Below are positions 10,146 to 20,232 of a DNA stretch of 41,500 nucleotides, in pieces. The translations under genes were made by a program, and so were the position numbers. Source of the DNA: Adiantum capillus-veneris (taxonomy: Eukaryota; Streptophyta; Polypodiopsida; Polypodiales; Pteridaceae); contig CM043953.1 in assembly GCA_014529385.2 (NCBI GenBank), positions 68,940,372-68,981,871 of the forward strand. Direction: 5' to 3'. Positions within the stretch are counted from its first letter, which is position 1. Every line of letters starts with the position of its first letter. The notes beneath the pieces are model-generated. The model worked only from the letters and a program-made list of their open reading frames with translations, made no database searches and was not told the origin of the DNA.

Positions 10146-11213
10146 TTTTGGCCTTGAAAACCATCGGCTTTCTTTGGCCTTCTTGCATTAAGACCGCATC
10201 TAGACTACGACCACAAGTATCACAATATACTTCAAACGACTTCTGCAAATCCGGCAAAGTCAAAAATTGATCCTGTAGTCAAATTCTGTTTCAATTCCTG
10301 AAAGGCAATCACTTTTGTGGGTCCCCACGAGAAAGTGACTCCTTTCTGTGTCAAGATATGCAAAGGGAAAGCAACCTCTGCAAACTTTCGAATGAACCGC
10401 CTATATTACGAACACAATCCCAAGAAGCTTCCAACTTCATGGACGTTTTTCAAATCGGGCCAATCACGGATAGTTTCTATCTTGGCTGGATCCATCTGCA
10501 CTCCTGCTACTGACACAATGTGTCCCAAAAAGTGTATCTCTGGTAGGAAAATTTCACTTTTCTTCGCATTAATCACTAACTTGTGATCTCGTAATGCCTG
10601 AAAGACTTGAAGCAGATATACTCTATGTTTTGCCTCCTCCTTGGAGAAAACAATGATGTCGTCAAAGAAAGTGCCAACAAATAGTCTATACTCTCGAAAA
10701 AAATCATGTCCATCATCCGGTTAAATGTCGCAGGAGCATTGGTTAAGCTAAACGGCATCACCAAAAACTCCAATAACCCAAAAGTCGTCCGAAGGCTATC
10801 TTGTAGACGTCTCCCGATGCGATTCGGATATGATGATATCCACTCTTCAAATCAATCCTGCTAAAACACGAGGATCCTTGTAATCTGTCGAGTATATCAT
10901 CAAACCTAGGAATCGGAAATCTACTCTTGATGGTGATTTTGTTGAGAGCTCTATAATCAATGCACATTCTCCAAGATCCGTCTTTCTTCAAAACCAACAA
11001 CACTGGAGAGCAGTACGGTGAAGTACTAGGCTAGACAAGACCCTTTTCCAAGAGGTATTTCACTTGGTTCATAATCTCTTCGTTCTGGGCTCGGCTCACA
11101 CGGTAAGGTGGCCGGTTCGGTGGTGTGCTTCCTAATATCATATCAATAGTATGATCCTCAGGACAAGCGGGTGGTAACTCGCCTGATAGGCCCTCTGAAA
11201 AAGCAATCGGCAT
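10146..11213 (-). pseudogene. Ty3 reverse transcriptase domain
   Basis: On the minus strand, starting at 11213: [62 protein letters not shown] (motif A, catalytic Asp in RIDLKSGYH), [18 protein letters not shown] (motif B) and FFDDIIVFS near 10650-10680 (motif C; YVDD is usual). The connection block with DPAKIETI and FLGLCS-like sequence follows down to 10150. Stops near 11035 and frame changes near 10770 and 10680 break it. Confidence 0.93.
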
Positions 11214-11320
11214 GAGTGTGGAGAAAATCTTGGCGTTCTTTTGTTCAGGTCAAAACATATTCGACCTTCATCCATCGTTCAGTTCTCTCCCAAAAAAAAG
11301 GAGTAAAGAAATTGAGTTCA

Positions 11321-11700
11321 TCAAGTACAATCTCTGAGCCCTTCATTTGTCAAAGTCGCTTTCTCGGCCCAGTAGTCAACCACGGCGTTGTTGTTGTGGT
11401 ACCAAGGGATTTCGAGTAGAACGTCACAACCTTCCAAGGAAAATACGTAAAACTCCTCGTGCCCTATACCCCTGTCATAGCAAACGAAGTTTGCCAATGC
11501 TGGGTGTAATGGCAACATCCCGTCTGGGTGCCACTCGAACTACCTCCACCTGTGGCCTCAACCTATCGGGCGTAATTCCAAATCGGCCGCCAATTCCAAG
11601 TGAAAAGAAGTTGGCCTTGGCTCCTTTAAAAGAGCTTCCTAATCTTTCACTTTCCCCCAAAAGCGGCAAAGTTTGTACTTTCATTCATTTGATTCGGTTC
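11321..11700 (-). pseudogene. Ty3 protease region
   Basis: The minus-strand frame 11321-11518 has EGCDVLLEIPWYHNNNAVVD, the 'G.DVLLG.PWL......DY' end of the retropepsin fold, leading into RT 110 bp later. Upstream, around 11560-11640, lies KANFFSLGIGGRFGITPDRL, where the active-site D-S/T-G is expected; SLG stands there, so the catalytic Asp appears lost. A frameshift joins the halves. Confidence 0.7.
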
Positions 11701-11799
11701 AGGCCCCACGCAATGTGGTACCAGTTCTGCTTTTTATCTGCCTTTTCTGCCACGTCCCTTAGCTGCTTTGGAACTTTCTGGCCTTTCTTCATCCTGTTC

Positions 11800-11870
11800 A
11801 TTCGGTGCCTTGTTAGGGCACTTCGCGGAGATATGCATCCAAAGCACTTCCCCTCCTTTATGTAGAGAGC
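11800..11870 (-). pseudogene. Degenerate gag zinc knuckle
   Basis: KEGKCFGCISPR on the minus strand gives the first two Cys of a CCHC knuckle in the right place, between capsid and protease; the His and last Cys are out of frame. Confidence 0.5.
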
Positions 11871-11899
11871 CCTCTCTTGAGGAGTAAGCTTGGGTCGTG

Positions 11900-12600
11900 C
11901 ATCCTTATCTTTCTGTTCTTGGTTGCTCTTTCTCTTTCTACTTTCATTTTTTCAAAGTCTGTTCGGCTCTTTGTGTCATGATCTCATCTGTAAGGTAGGT
12001 CAGACTGCCAGAGGGAATGGCAAAACCCCGTTTTGCATGACTCATCAACTCCTAAATGGAAGCTGACTTTTGTTCTAAGCAGTGATCTCGGATCTCTGTA
12101 GGTAGACCCAAGGTAAACCGCTCAATCTGCTCCTTGAACGAGATCTTCTTAAATGAAGAAGCGGGTAGAAAAGAGCTCCAGAATCTCTCGCAATAAGCGT
12201 CCACTGTATCTTTCTTGGTCATCCGTAGATGGTTCCAAGCAATGCGTATGTCGCGTTCATACTCTCGAGTCAGCCAAGAAGAAATAAAAAGCCTCTTGAA
12301 TTTCAGCCATTTAACTTGCGCAGTCTTGTTTAATAGAAGCGTGGACCACCAAGTTCAAGCATTCCCCTTAAAGTAAGAGGCAGCTCTCCGAATCTTAGAG
12401 TGCTCAAAGTAACGCCCTCCCGTGAAAGCGATGTCAAACTGCTGTACAAAAGACAAAGCCTTCGAAGCATTTCTATAACTAGAAAACGTGTCAAATTTTA
12501 ATTGACTGTCCACCTTCTTTAAACTCTCGGACTTTCTTGCTTTTGTCTTTTAGAAAGTTATACTAGTTGGCTCTATCAAAATTCTTCTTCTTTGCGTAAA
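11900..12600 (-). pseudogene. Ty3 gag capsid domain (Retrotrans_gag-like)
   Basis: The minus strand reads KFDTFSSYRNASKALSFVQQ, FKGNA then a stop, TWWSTLLLNKTAQVKWLKFK, TVDAYCERFWSSFLPASSFK and GLPTEIRDHCLEQKSASI. This is the capsid fold of plant Ty3 elements (A..YFKG.A..WW..., F...F...Y...). Two in-frame stops replace coding positions. The related fragment at 17880-18060 carries the same KFDTFSS block. Confidence 0.85.
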
Positions 12601-12671
12601 AGTTGTTGTCATCAGAGTCCGAACTATCTGAAGACGAGTCCTCTATAGAACTGTCACTCGCGGAGCGAGAT

Positions 12672-13283
12672 TTAGACTTCTTTGCCTTTTTCTTGCCCTT
12701 TCCGAAGCATTGCTTTTTGCTTCGCTTTTCTATCTTCTTCGCTCAAGTCAGATGAGCTAGAACTATCAGAAGAAGAAGAAGAAGAAGAAGAAGAACTGGG
12801 TACTCCTTCAAACCAAACACGCTTCTTCTGTTTCTTTGCCTTTTCAAAAGTAGACTGACGACCCAAATAACCCGGGAAGTCAATGCCTTTCTTCTGCTTT
12901 TTGCCGTGCTTTTCAGCTTTATTGTGCGCGTCAAAAAGCTGAGCAATTCTTGCATCAACCACCTCTTCTAATTCTTTCTCTGTATACTCCCTGAAGGTAG
13001 GAGGTTTCTTGAGAGCGGATTTGGGGGGTGGTATTGCGATCTTTTGCCACTGCGTATGCACCTCATCGAAAGAGGTCTCGCTAATATATTTTTGCAAATT
13101 TTGGGTCCTTCGCAAAATTTAGCATCATCTTTGTTGCGTCGCCGATCATCATTGACGCTCCATCTCTCGACGCTCCGCCGAAGTAGGTCGAGGCGGGCCG
13201 TACTCCTTGCCTGAATCTTCGTTGTGATCCCTTCCCGCATCTCCAGATGCAGAGAGAGTCGACTGATCTTTGGCTGAAGCCAT
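12672..13283 (-). pseudogene. Ty3 gag N-terminal region with Ser-rich tract
   Basis: An ATG at 13281-13283 (minus) opens MASAKDQSTLSASGDAGRDH and stops after about 45 codons; a shifted frame continues with LNFAKDPKFAK, and a third (12672-13115) with FDEVHTQWQKIAIPPPKSAL, KELEEVVDARIAQLFD and a Lys-rich then Ser-rich stretch. The Ser run is encoded by a GAA/TTC repeat at 12767-12795. The 'AKDPKFAK...D.VH..W' order recurs in the gag fragments at 20650-20800 and 21440-21510, so these belong to related elements. Confidence 0.8.
12767..12795. repeat. (GAA)n repeat in gag
   Basis: Nine to ten GAA units, read as poly-Ser (TCT) on the coding strand. Confidence 0.9.
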
Positions 13284-13342
13284 AGGTGCCGCGGACAAAA
13301 AAAATTAGGGTTTGGATTTCCTGTAGAAGAGAAATCGGCCGT

Positions 13343-13355
13343 GCTTTCATACCAC
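13343..13355 (-). promoter_or_regulatory. Primer-binding site (tRNA-iMet type)
   Basis: On the minus strand TGGTATGAAAGC follows the LTR end CTGTTACA by one base; two mismatches from TGGTATCAGAGC. Confidence 0.75.
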
Positions 13356-13372
13356 TGTAACAGACTTGGACA
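13356..13372 (-). repeat. 5' LTR, inner segment (split by insertion)
   Basis: TGTAACAGACTTGGACA on the plus strand equals the start of the left LTR (one mismatch) for 17 bp and then stops matching. The LTR resumes at about 15898-15912. Confidence 0.85.
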
Positions 13373-13453
13373 TATGGTATACAGTGATCATGCAGTGAGT
13401 AGCATGTGTGAGAGGCTATAGGGTTCCATGGGGAAAGAGAATTATGCACATAA
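13373..13453. repeat. 81-bp direct repeat, copy 1
   Basis: Starts TATGGTATACAGTGATCATG; essentially identical to 13691-13771. It begins exactly at the point where the LTR is broken. Confidence 0.93.
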
Positions 13454-13457
13454 TGGT

Positions 13458-13498
13458 GCATGCTTGGCGTCTAAGGATTTTTCTCAATATGAGTGTCA
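13458..13498. repeat. 41-bp direct repeat, copy 1
   Basis: GCATGCTT...GTCTAAGGATTTTTCTCAAT...; repeated at 13519-13559 with a few differences. Confidence 0.9.
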
Positions 13499-13518
13499 GT
13501 AATGGCTTACCTGGGGTT

Positions 13519-13559
13519 GCATGCTTTGTGTCTAAGGATTTTTCTCAATATGAGTGTCA
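13519..13559. repeat. 41-bp direct repeat, copy 2
   Basis: Second copy of 13458-13498, 61 bp further on. Confidence 0.9.
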
Positions 13560-13690
13560 ACTAAATTCTTACCTCAACAAATGCCCCCATAAGTTGATGT
13601 TGATACGAAAAGCATGGATTCTAATCGCACCACATATGGTAATGGAAAGGGTCAAGTGAGCTATCACAAGTAGCATGTGGCTATCAAGTG

Positions 13691-13771
13691 TATGGTATAC
13701 AGTGATCATGCAGTGAGTAGCATGTGTGAGAGGCTATAGGGTTCCATGGGGAAAGAGAATTATGCACATAA
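13691..13771. repeat. 81-bp direct repeat, copy 2
   Basis: Second copy of 13373-13453, 318 bp away, just beyond the 3' end of the transposase-like gene. Confidence 0.93.
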
Positions 13772-14044
13772 CATAGCAGTAAGTCGATATTGTCTCCTAA
13801 CCTCCTTGGCAAGACTTGACTTTCACGCTCGCTCTATGGCATGACATCTCCCCAAAGAACAACGAAAGAACCAATCAAACATCTCCTTCATGTAGTTGGA
13901 TCTCGTAGTTCCACCACCGTGACGTGTATTTTTAAAGTAAACAACTTTGGCTCGATAATGTGATTTTTCCATTCCTTGAGTGCTCCACATGTCGAATGAA
14001 CCATATTTTGACATAAATAATGCTCCATGCGCATACAAAATATG

Positions 14045-14122
14045 CTGCATCAAGAAAAAATGCTTAGATCAAATAAATATTTATGTATATCATCAAAATT
14101 TGAACTGAACAAAGTAACTTAC
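14045..14122 (-). other. Intron 2 of the transposase-like gene (78 bp)
   Basis: Minus strand: ATG|GTAAGTTACTTT ... TTTTTTCTTGATGCAG|CAT. Removing it joins THYM to HILYAHG in the same frame (phase 0) and removes several stops. Confidence 0.8.
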
Positions 14123-15249
14123 CATATAGTGTGTGATATTGCTCTCTCCCCACGCTTACACAAATGCTTTAGTGAAATTCGAAATGTGATCTTTGAACAA
14201 ATTTTGTTGCTCGCTCGTGGTTTGGAGTTTCCACATAATTTGAAGCACTAACTCCAAGTGGTGCCACACTTGCCTACGCAGATTTACAAGCACGGGATTT
14301 GAATCTTGATCGGTCGTACACTTGCAAAGCGCTTTCCATAGCTCCTATGGAGCATCCTCCTCACCCCTCTCCTTTCGCATCTCTGGTTTCTTGAAAAACC
14401 TACTTGCTTTCACACCATTCATAGATACTTTTTGTGGCACTTCATGCATATTTTCCACCTCACCGATGATAGAAACATTGCCACCATGACATCCAATCGA
14501 ATTTAGAATTGCTTCAACTATTCCAATGGCTTCCACGGATCTGGAAAGTGGTTTCCTTGTGAAAGCGTACTCTATGTGAAGCTTTAACAAGCGATCAAAT
14601 ATACGCATAAAGGCATGCAAAGTGCAAAAGTGTACATTTGTAAGTGGAAAACTGATAATGAAATGCCATGTTTTATCTTTCGTCGACCGATTAGGGACCT
14701 CCATGATAGGACACTTCAACACCAAGCACACCCAATCTCTTGCATCATCATCCATTGACCCTGTTGCCTGACTTCCCTTGACATTTTTCTTTGAAGACGT
14801 GGAGCCACGAGTACTCTCCTTGTATCCTTGTACACAATATGGACAAGGAAGAAGTGATGAAGCACCTTGTTTACACCCAAGTATACATTTGATTGTTTTT
14901 AGATCACCTCCTAAGTGCCACTCAACATCAAATGTACCTATTCCATCTACTTCTAGCTTTTCTCCCTCTAGTTGTGCCTTAATAACCTTTGTGATCCACG
15001 GGATCATAGAGAAGACCCATGCCAACACCTCATGAGTCTCTTTCGCAACTTCAAAAGCTCCTAACCACCATATTTCTTTTTCTGATTGTACACTAAATGA
15101 TGGTTTCTGAGAATGATCACCGATAGCATCGACTTTTGCAAAAAACATTGCCTCATTCAGGAGTGTCACACTCATACGTTCCAATCTCCGTCCTTTGACA
15201 ATTTGACATTCATATAGCTTAAGAATAAATATGAGCTTCTCTCCAAGTA

Positions 15250-15328
15250 CTGAAATAACACAGGAATTGAATTGTTATACTAAATGATATTCAATACAAA
15301 TAAAAAATGACATTACAATTTGTATTAC
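15250..15328 (-). other. Intron 1 of the transposase-like gene (79 bp)
   Basis: Minus strand: CACAAG|GTAATAC ... GTTATTTCAG|TACTTGG. Splicing (phase 1) joins LSPQ to VLGEKLIFILKLYE without a stop. Confidence 0.75.
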
Positions 15329-15899
15329 CTTGTGGAGACAAAGCATAAAATTTAACCATAGCTCGTTGTAGTTGTTTCAAGTCAACAAAAATATTGTTGA
15401 ATTGATGATAACTAAAAGACTTTGCCCCATTAGGAATAGTATTGCCTCCCTTTATATTACCACGTGACTTGGCACTCGTGGAAGAGTACACCATGGATCC
15501 TTCAATGTGTTTGTATTCGCCAAGGGATTCCCGAACGAGATCATTGTTTGCTTTTTTTGCAAGTCGGACCCTATGTGGAATAGGAAATAAATTCTCGGTG
15601 ATGCCTTGCTCTCGTAATGCATCTTTCATCAAGCCATGAAGTGCATGGTATGCATTTGTGCTGATCCCAACCTCATCACAAGCTCTCTGGACATCATCCT
15701 TAGACACAAGGTTAGAGATCTTTTTTAGGATCTCCTTTGTGATGGCATCTTTCATGTGTTTGGCCTTTTCACAACCTATGATGTAAAGTATATCTGCCTT
15801 TGAGATGCATCCTAGGAGAAGATTGCAACGGTCCTCTTGTCTAAAACTTCCACACACATCTTGTATATATGTCCTATTTCAAAAGGTGAACCGAGTTAC

Positions 15900-16496
15900 A
15901 AATTGATGGAAATATCTACCGTGACAGCACAAATAACCACTTCAAAACAGTTCACGATTCACAATTGATTCGACGCTGGCCCGGCGGATTTTCGTGCCTA
16001 GAGTTATTGGCCCCAAAGACTGGCGTCCCTTTCTGTATTTCTTTTTGTATTAATCTGAGTTCAAAGTACAAGAGTGCGGGCGGGCGCTCACACTCAAACT
16101 CTGCGTCCAGATGCTCTGAGTTGTGAAAGGCCTACCTGCTTATTTATAGATTACAAGGGATGCCAAAAGCAAAGCCCAAAAGCTGTTAAACTCAAAAGCT
16201 GAAAATCCAAAAGCTTTTGAAAAATAAAGCAGAAGGAGTTTCTCTCTCTCAAGCTCTCTTGAGCCCTAAAATAAAGCAAAAGCAAGAGCCTCTCTCTCTC
16301 TCTAACTCCCAATTGTGTAGCCAAAAAGCTGCCAAGAGCTTCCGCAAATTACGCCGCAAAACGCGGACATCCGTACAGCCTGCCACGTGGCAGCCTCCCC
16401 ACATTTTACGCTGCAGCCAGCCAAGTCAGCATTTAGGGTTTCCTGCTGCCCGCTTCTGTCCAGCAGTGTGTGTTGCCATGTCACCAGTTTGTGGCA
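15900..16496 (-). repeat. 5' LTR, outer segment
   Basis: Matches the left LTR from 'tctaccgtgacagc' to the end TTTGTGGCA. It contains about 100 bp absent from the left LTR (about 15925-16025), has the TATA-like box at 16139-16149, and keeps the single ctcttgag empty site at 16256-16263. Confidence 0.9.
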
Positions 16497-16501
16497 AAAT
16501 C
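16497..16501. repeat. Target-site duplication, right copy (aaatc)
   Basis: Pairs with 7252-7256. Confidence 0.85.
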
Positions 16502-17387
16502 CATCAAAAAAAGTAAAAAATTGTACCAATTAAAGTGTATACATGAGCATGAAAGAAGTAACAGATGGATAATGATAGACAAATATAAATTTTGAAGATA
16601 TATACAATGAAGCTTTGGTTAACTTTTATGGTGTTCTCCATTCTAGATTGTGATCATACTACTAATAATGGAGAGTTTTCATATGTAATGAAAATAGTAT
16701 GTGTGTAAAGATGAAGATAGACAAAAGGAAAGATGGTTTGTTTGGAAAGGGATAAATGCATTTTAGGGCCGTAAAGAGGCCCAAATAAACCATCGGAGTC
16801 ATGATAGTTATCATAGAGCTGTTTGTAAATGTAAAAGAGACAAGAGAGAGAAATGATTGACCGAAAATTGAGGAGAGATACTCAAAAACGAGTTTTCATT
16901 TTGAAAGCAAGTCATGAGTCATAATTTTCAAATTCTTCTGCTTTTCAAAGTTTTGCATACTCCAATTTCCTACAAATTATTTGTTCTTATCCTCATCATA
17001 CTTTGCATAAAAACTATAGATATCAATAGTGTCATTTCCTTTTCTATAACCTTTTAGCACTATCAAGTGTCTTCATTTTAAAAGAATCAATTACAAATAA
17101 AACACTTCTTTTCTCCTTACATTGAAATCTTCTTACATTTTGTGAAAGATGGACATGAGCTTTAAAAAATCACCTCTTTCTCATATGGAAGATATCACCA
17201 ACTTTATTTAATACTCTATAAATTACAAGTAGTAGCATATACGCATATATCTAAATTAAAATCATTAAACATAGATAAAAATAACTTTATTTATTTATGA
17301 AAATACTCCCAATCATAATTTACATATACAAACTCACCTCTATTAGTAAAGACACACCTAATGGTTAATACGGAATAATCAAAAAAA
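16502..17387. other. AT-rich non-coding DNA
   Basis: No open frame, repeat or domain worth naming was seen. Confidence 0.6.
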
Positions 17388-17809
17388 GTTAATAGCGCAT
17401 TTTAATCACCACTAGTTTACCAATGCCAAATAAGTTTATTAAAGCTATATATATTCAATTTATTTAACGATACGTATAAAGTTTTTGTTGTTTCTTCTTC
17501 TACAATAGTTGTAATGTTTTCTCTAAACTTCTTTCCCTTCTTGATGCAAGATTATCCACAACTTTCGTTTCAATACGAGCTAATTAATGATACATGAATG
17601 AACCATTGACTAAGAGGAGAGAGGAGGGGAAAAAAGGAGCGAGAGCGGACGGTCCTAAATAATAACTGTTTTTTTGTATAGCTAATATGGAAAAAGAAAC
17701 AACAAAGAACTTAAACCTAACCTTGAATAAATCAATGTCTATATGTACATAACTTTAATAAATATATTTAACTTAGGTAAACTACCGATCACCAAAACGT
17801 GCTATTAAC
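17388..17809. mobile_element. Inverted-repeat element (MITE or foldback), 422 bp
   Basis: The first 34 bp (GTTAATAGCGCATTTT...TAGTTTACC) and the reverse complement of the last 34 bp (GTTAATAGCACGTTTT...TAGTTTACC) match at 26 positions with no gaps. Similarity continues inward to about 17455 and 17740, giving arms near 70 bp. The interior is AT-rich and non-coding. A-runs outside (17381-17387) and T-runs (17810-17815) extend the symmetry, so the exact ends and target duplication are unclear. Confidence 0.6.
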
Positions 17810-17871
17810 TTTTTTAATGAGAACCCTTACTTTTCATTTTATATTAGCTATAGCCTCCGGAGGCTTCAGAA

Positions 17872-18390
17872 AAGTTACTTCCAAAGTAAGCGGTGTCAAT
17901 CTGTTGTATGTAAGCAAGAGCTTGATAGGAATCTCTGAAGCTTGAAAAAGTGTCAAACTTTATTGCGTGTCCCCTATCCTTAAACTCTTATGTCTTTTTT
18001 TTCTTCTCAAAATTGTCATACTGAGTGGCTCTCAACAGGTGATTCTGCTTCTTACCATAAATGGAATCAAGAGGGTGGATATCACTGTTTGAATTGATTG
18101 TCAAAAGAGGACGAGGTCTCCTTCTCTGAACTGCTAGATTGCTTTTTGTGCTTTCTAGACTTTTTTTTGGATCCACTTTTCTTGCTTTTTTTGGTCTTTC
18201 TCCGCTTCTTCTAGGAATTGTCGTAACTCTTTGACGACGAAGAAAAACTAAGGTCATCTTTGAAAAGAAATACGCTTCTTGGATCCACTAGCCACCTTGA
18301 AAGTCGAATTCCGACCAAAATAACCAACGTAATTTTCTAGTTTGCTTTTCTTCTGAGAGTGCTTTTTGCTTTTCATCAATGGACTGATCT
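17872..18390 (-). pseudogene. Ty3 gag fragment
   Basis: On the minus strand IKFDTFSSFRDSYQALAYIQ at about 17980-17910 is the same capsid block as in the large element (KFDTFSSYRNASKALSFVQQ). The upstream part is Lys/Ser/Arg-rich like the gag linker. Several stops are present. The fragment ends where a plus-strand RT piece begins (18395). Confidence 0.75.
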
Positions 18391-18394
18391 TCTG

Positions 18395-18800
18395 TTCAAG
18401 TGTGTATCAATTACTTAGCTCTCAATAAGATTACCATCAAGAACTCCAATACCCACGATCGATGCTACAGTTGATAGATTGCAAGGTTCTATTTTCTTCA
18501 ATAGAATCGTTCTTAAAAGTGGCTATCATTATATCAGGATCGTTCCTAGAGATGTATACAAGACCGCGTTCAGGACATCCTTTGGATTGTGTGAGTATTT
18601 GGTGGTGCCTTTTGGTCTCACAAATGCTCTTGCAATGTTTAAAAGAATGATGGATCGGATCTTTAAAGAGTATCATCAGTTTGTGGGAACATTTTTTTGA
18701 TGACATCATTGTTTTCTCAAATCTAGCAGAACATTCAGAGCATATGGTAAAAGTATTCAAGGCATTACGAGAATACAGATTGGTTATCAATGGGAAGAAA
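18395..18800 (+). pseudogene. Ty3 reverse transcriptase fragment
   Basis: On the plus strand: [30 protein letters not shown] (motif A with V in place of the catalytic D), FGLTNALAMFKRMMDRIF (motif B), and after a frameshift FFDDIIVFS (motif C at about 18697). The loss of the motif A Asp and the frameshift show decay. Confidence 0.88.
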
Positions 18801-18829
18801 AGAGACGGGAGACACAATTTCTTGGTAGG

Positions 18830-19060
18830 TATACATGCCTTTACACACTACAGGCATTGCTTGCTTGATACAAATTTCATGGTGTACACAAATCATGAAA
18901 GTTTGAGATACTCTTGTCCCAAAATAAGCTTTTAGAGAAGCATATGAGATAGGCGAACATTTTGTTGCAATTTCATTTCCAGATCCTATATGGGAAGAGA
19001 AAGAAGAGCGCAGTGGCAATTTGCAAGGAGGTTTCAGCGCCGGCTTTTGGAATTAGAGCT
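18830..19060 (+). pseudogene. Ty3 RNase H fragment
   Basis: NFMVYTNHESLRY (TDH.SL.. with D changed to N) follows the RT piece after a large internal deletion, and a shifted frame gives NILLQFHFQILYG with a SAVAIC-like remnant of the '.ADALSR' end. No integrase follows: the sequence passes into LTR-like DNA. Confidence 0.75.
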
Positions 19061-19063
19061 TTT

Positions 19064-19283
19064 GAAGATAGTTGCTTTTGGAGAGGCACTACTTTGAGGC
19101 CTCTCAATTCAGTTTATAAGTGTGCCTAGGCCCCAGTCTTTGAACACGAAGCTTGGAGAGCTCATGCAAAGGATCTTCAGGAGTTGTATCTTGAGAATAA
19201 GCAATAACAAAAGAAATACGAGAAGGGACGCCAAACTCTAGGGCCGGTGCATCTTGAAGCAAAACTTCACCGCTTTGTGTCGA
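19064..19283 (+). repeat. LTR-like segment, split by a LINE fragment
   Basis: Resembles 5155-5360 of the plus-strand LTR (TTTATAAGTGTGCC..., then the CGCTTTGTGTCG block). The end of an LTR with a primer site lies at 20394, so the two parts may be one LTR opened by a LINE insertion. Confidence 0.5.
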
Positions 19284-19284
19284 C

Positions 19285-20232
19285 TCTCTCTGACACGGGT
19301 AGAGATTAATAGACTTATTCATCAGGATCTGATCCAACTGGACACGAGGAGGACATGGATAGAGCCGTTACAGGAGTTGGGCACAAAGATGGCTTTCTAT
19401 AGAGAGCATCTTCTCCACCTCACGGGGATGGGTTTGTGATTCGACCTAGCTATATGGACACGCATCTTTCTCATGGTTTGCATTGTGCCATTGGCCAGAT
19501 ACACACGTCCTCACATCGGCTCGAGATTGAGACTGGCAAATTTAGAGGGACACCAGCAGATAGCAGGATATGCCCCTTATGCCATCTAGAGCCAGAGACA
19601 GAAGTACATTACATATGTCATTGCACAGTGTACTATGAGATACGAGGCCGTTTTCATTGTCTATTCAGAGAAGGTTTTGGGCCTCTATCTAGGGTCATGA
19701 GTTATGAGGATCAAAGATGTCTTGGGCTATATCTACTTGAGTTACACAGGCATAGAGAAACTTTATTGAGGAGAGCTGAAGAGAGACAACCCCAGAGACA
19801 AATCACAGATTTCTTTACACTAGATATTGTACACCCAGAAGAACAGACAGAGGAGCAGCCAACAGTGGAGAGGTCTACCCGCACTATTGGCATTCTCATA
19901 CATTGAGCATTGGAGCTAGGGAGATCTAGACGACCCCGATGGAGAAGACGAGCTACACAGTTTCGAAGGAGGCTACAGCAAAGGATTCGAGCCATACTCT
20001 TTCGTCGTCCAGAGTGCAGATGGATCTCTATGAAGATGGATCTCTACTCCCCTCCCATATTGTCTTCACATTGGACTGCTTAGTTTAGGATCCCGCAGTA
20101 TTTATATTTTGTTTTCCTAGTTTGATTTATTTTGTTAATCTGACTTTGTATCAGATACACCGCATTGTAACTTTCTGGTCTCATAGGTCACTTTGGCCTT
20201 TTGAAGACGTTAATATAACATTTCATTTCATT

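Larger units (their letters stand above)
13823..15875 (-). pseudogene. Transposase-like gene, three exons, superfamily not recognised
   Basis: Minus strand. Exon A (to 15329) ends ALSPQ; exon B is 15249-14123; exon C is 14044-13823 and ends at a stop. Both junctions use GT-AG, keep frame, and give introns of 79 and 78 bp. Exon B holds WHLGGDLKTIKCILGC, then PCPYC (a C-x2-C pair), then LHAFMRIFDRLLKLHIEYAF; exon C holds FDMWSTQGMEKSHYRAKV. The order 'GGD.K....LG...PC..C', 'LH..[ML]RI.D.LL' and 'S.QG.E..H' recalls transposase-like proteins repeated in invertebrate genomes; that is recollection, not a search. Two stops in exon B (14345-14347 and 14156-14158) and no ATG at the 5' end mean the copy is dead and truncated at its N-terminus. 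Confidence 0.65.
13373..15900 (-). mobile_element. Nested DNA-transposon-like insertion in the Ty3 LTR
   Basis: About 2.5 kb breaks the 5' LTR: the LTR matches its partner up to 13372 and again from 'tctaccgtgacagc' at about 15912. The insert carries an intron-containing minus-strand gene and, at its left end, 81-bp direct repeats. No clear terminal inverted repeats or target duplication are visible, and the gene lacks a start near the right end, so the element seems truncated or is of an unusual type. The right boundary is uncertain by about 15 bp. Confidence 0.75.
7257..16496 (-). mobile_element. Complete Ty3-type LTR retrotransposon with nested insertions
   Basis: Read on the minus strand: 5' LTR (right end), primer site at 13343, gag, protease, RT, RNase H, integrase, polypurine tract at 7958 and 3' LTR (left end). 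Both outer ends fit TG...CA. The 5 bp just outside are identical (aaatc at 7252-7256 and 16497-16501), a true target-site duplication. Two later insertions enlarge it: a 174-bp MITE in the left LTR and a 2.5-kb transposon piece in the right LTR. All proteins carry frameshifts or stops, so the element is inactive. Confidence 0.92.
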
